Assembly (NCBI GenBank): GCA_021802305.1
Contig: JAKAAD010000043.1
Coordinates: 1-8,149, forward strand
Source: a bacterium
GTDB taxonomy: Bacteria > Chlamydiota > Chlamydiia > Chlamydiales > Rhabdochlamydiaceae
Direction of reading: 5' to 3'
DNA: 8,149 nucleotides
This document shows positions 6,760 through 8,149 of this stretch, piece by piece. The notes below the pieces were generated by a model that did not search any database, had not been told where the DNA came from, and saw nothing but the letters and a program-made list of their open reading frames with translations. The translations under genes were made by a program, and so were the position numbers. The first letter of the stretch is position 1, and each line of letters opens with the position of its first letter.

Positions 6760-8149
6760 ATGTCCTTTCGCGAACGTCATTCGATTGCCTTTCTCAACAT
6801 CACGCAAAGCTTAGCTGTGATCAATGACAATATTTATCGCTTTGTCATGGCCTACATGCTGATCGACATTCTCGGAAAATCGCAAACGACATTCATCCTC
6901 TCCTTTGCAGGCGCTACCTATGTTGTGCCCTTCCTCCTCTTTTCTTCTTGGGCAGGCGTTCTTGCAGATCGCTTTTCCAAGCAACGACTTGTGATTCTGA
7001 TGAAATTCGTCGAGCTTGCATTAATGATCGCTGCCATCTTTGTGTTTGTGGCGAGGCATACATGGGCAACCTATTTAATTCTTTTTTTTATGGCAACGAG
7101 AGATGCCATTTTTAGTCCGTCCAAGTACGGCATTATTCCCGAGCTCGTCCCAAGGGAAAAAGTTTCTCGCTCGAATGGAATCATCTCGGGGACTACCTAT
7201 TTATCCATCATTCTTGGAACATTCTTTGCTTCGCTCTTTACAGAAGCTACGCACCGCAATTACCCCCTCATCGGAGGCATTACTTCTCTCATCGCATTTA
7301 TTGGGCTCATTGCTGCCTTTGGCATTAAGTACACGAAACCACAACACACGGAAAAGCGCTTTCATCTCTTTTTCTTTCGCGAAATCTTTCGCACGTTAAA
7401 AACGAGTCGCAAGATTCCCCACCTTTTTCCCGTCATCAACGGAGATGCCTTTTTTCTTTTCATAGGTGGATACACTCAACTCAACGTCATCCCCTTTGTC
7501 ATGCAATCTCTAGGTTTTTCTGAAATCGCAGGGGGGTATTTCTTTTTACTTACGGCTTTTGGAATAGCAGTAGGAGCCCTCATCGCAGGCCGCATTTCGA
7601 GAACGCGCATCGAAATTGGCCTATCGTGCATTGCGAGTGCTTTCATGGGCATCACTTTTTGGCTCCTCGATGCCTTTGCCTTTAGCGTAGGAGCATCGGC
7701 CACCCTTCTCTTTGTCATGGGAGTCTTTGGTGGAATGTACATTGTTCCCCTCGATTCCTACATTCAGGTCATGAGCGGCGACCAAATTCGAGGACAAATG
7801 ATCGGCGCCACTAATTTCTTGGGATTTGTTTGGATCCTCGGTGCTTCTGCCTGTCTCTACTTCTTTAGCGATGTATTTACTCTCTCTGCATCGGGAAACT
7901 TTACCATCATCGGATTCTTCTCCATCATCGCCGCCTTTATCCTCATGTTTCGTTTGTCTGACTACTTTTTCTCCTTTTTATCTTCCAAATTTTTATTCCG
8001 CTTGCTCCGTTTCCACCCTCCGGCAAAAGCAACCCTTGCATCGGTAGAACACTCCATTTTGATTGTAGATAATGCCCGCTGGCGCGATGTATTTCTCTTA
8101 CCGGGACTTTTTCCACAAATGCACATGATCACTCCTTCGACCCATCGCT
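6760..8149 (+). CDS. LplT/YgeD-type MFS lysophospholipid transporter with degenerate PlsC-like tail, partial
   Basis: The first 463 codons of an inner-membrane major facilitator protein, open to the right edge. It resembles LplT (YgeD), which flips lysophospholipids inward for reacylation. Family hallmarks include NDNIYRFVMAYMLI (about 22-35), GVLADRFSK (66-74, the MFS loop 2-3 motif), FSPSKYGIIPELVP (118-131; LplT has SPAKYGI) and NGIISGTTYLSIILG. About twelve hydrophobic segments reach roughly residue 410. After them the protein continues into SVEHSILIVDNARWRDVFLLPGLFP style sequence (from about 428), placed like the PlsC acyltransferase domain of Aas-type fusions. The catalytic H-x4-D motif is altered: Asn438 stands where His is expected, while Asp443 remains. 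Translation from the ATG at 6760 shows no frameshift; TTG 6742 is a less likely start. From memory Chlamydia carries a ygeD homologue beside recC, matching this order. The transporter family is firm, the substrate inferred. Confidence 0.85.
   Translation, partial: MSFRERHSIAFLNITQSLAVINDNIYRFVMAYMLIDILGKSQTTFILSFAGATYVVPFLLFSSWAGVLADRFSKQRLVILMKFVELALMIAAIFVFVARHTWATYLILFFMATRDAIFSPSKYGIIPELVPREKVSRSNGIISGTTYLSIILGTFFASLFTEATHRNYPLIGGITSLIAFIGLIAAFGIKYTKPQHTEKRFHLFFFREIFRTLKTSRKIPHLFPVINGDAFFLFIGGYTQLNVIPFVMQSLGFSEIAGGYFFLLTAFGIAVGALIAGRISRTRIEIGLSCIASAFMGITFWLLDAFAFSVGASATLLFVMGVFGGMYIVPLDSYIQVMSGDQIRGQMIGATNFLGFVWILGASACLYFFSDVFTLSASGNFTIIGFFSIIAAFILMFRLSDYFFSFLSSKFLFRLLRFHPPAKATLASVEHSILIVDNARWRDVFLLPGLFPQMHMITPSTHR

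Overview
The window looks like the chromosome of a member of the Chlamydiota, most likely an environmental (Parachlamydia/Waddlia/Simkania-type) lineage rather than a Chlamydia pathogen. Three things suggest this: the N-terminus of the primary sigma factor reads like chlamydial sigma-66; the neighbourhood recB-recC-ygeD (LplT-like MFS) matches a known chlamydial gene block; and a long perfect-inverted-repeat element of the kind seen in amoeba-associated chlamydiae sits at one promoter region. Base composition is roughly mid-40s % GC by eye. Species cannot be assigned from the sequence alone.

Layout: (1) 1-451, minus strand, the first 150 codons of rpoD, running off the left edge. (2) 451-583, a ~129-bp non-coding element with 22-bp perfect terminal inverted repeats bounded by TA dinucleotides, inserted exactly at the rpoD start codon. 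(3) 607-1446, plus strand, a CoiA-family protein (zinc-ribbon-like N-terminus plus PD-(D/E)XK-like nuclease core). (4) 1447-1580, an intergenic gap with a good sigma-70-type promoter. (5) 1581-1874, rpsT (ribosomal protein S20). (6) 1839-4340, minus strand, recB with all helicase motifs but no C-terminal nuclease domain, its last codons running antisense into rpsT. (7) 4325-6739, minus strand, recC, overlapping recB by 16 bp. (8) 6760-8149, plus strand, an LplT/YgeD-type MFS transporter that enters a degenerate PlsC-like acyltransferase segment before the right edge. Coding density is very high; the only gaps are the element region, the rpsT leader and a 20-bp divergent gap, so no stretch over 300 bases lacks a gene.

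Functional picture: two housekeeping genes (rpoD, rpsT) flank a DNA-processing gene (CoiA-like) and abut a recC-recB operon for double-strand-end processing. The unusual parts are the reduced RecB and RecC, the element fused to the rpoD start, and the transporter-acyltransferase fusion with a replaced catalytic histidine. I see no complete insertion sequence, phage, CRISPR array, toxin-antitoxin pair, tRNA or rRNA here, and no clear new multi-gene system.
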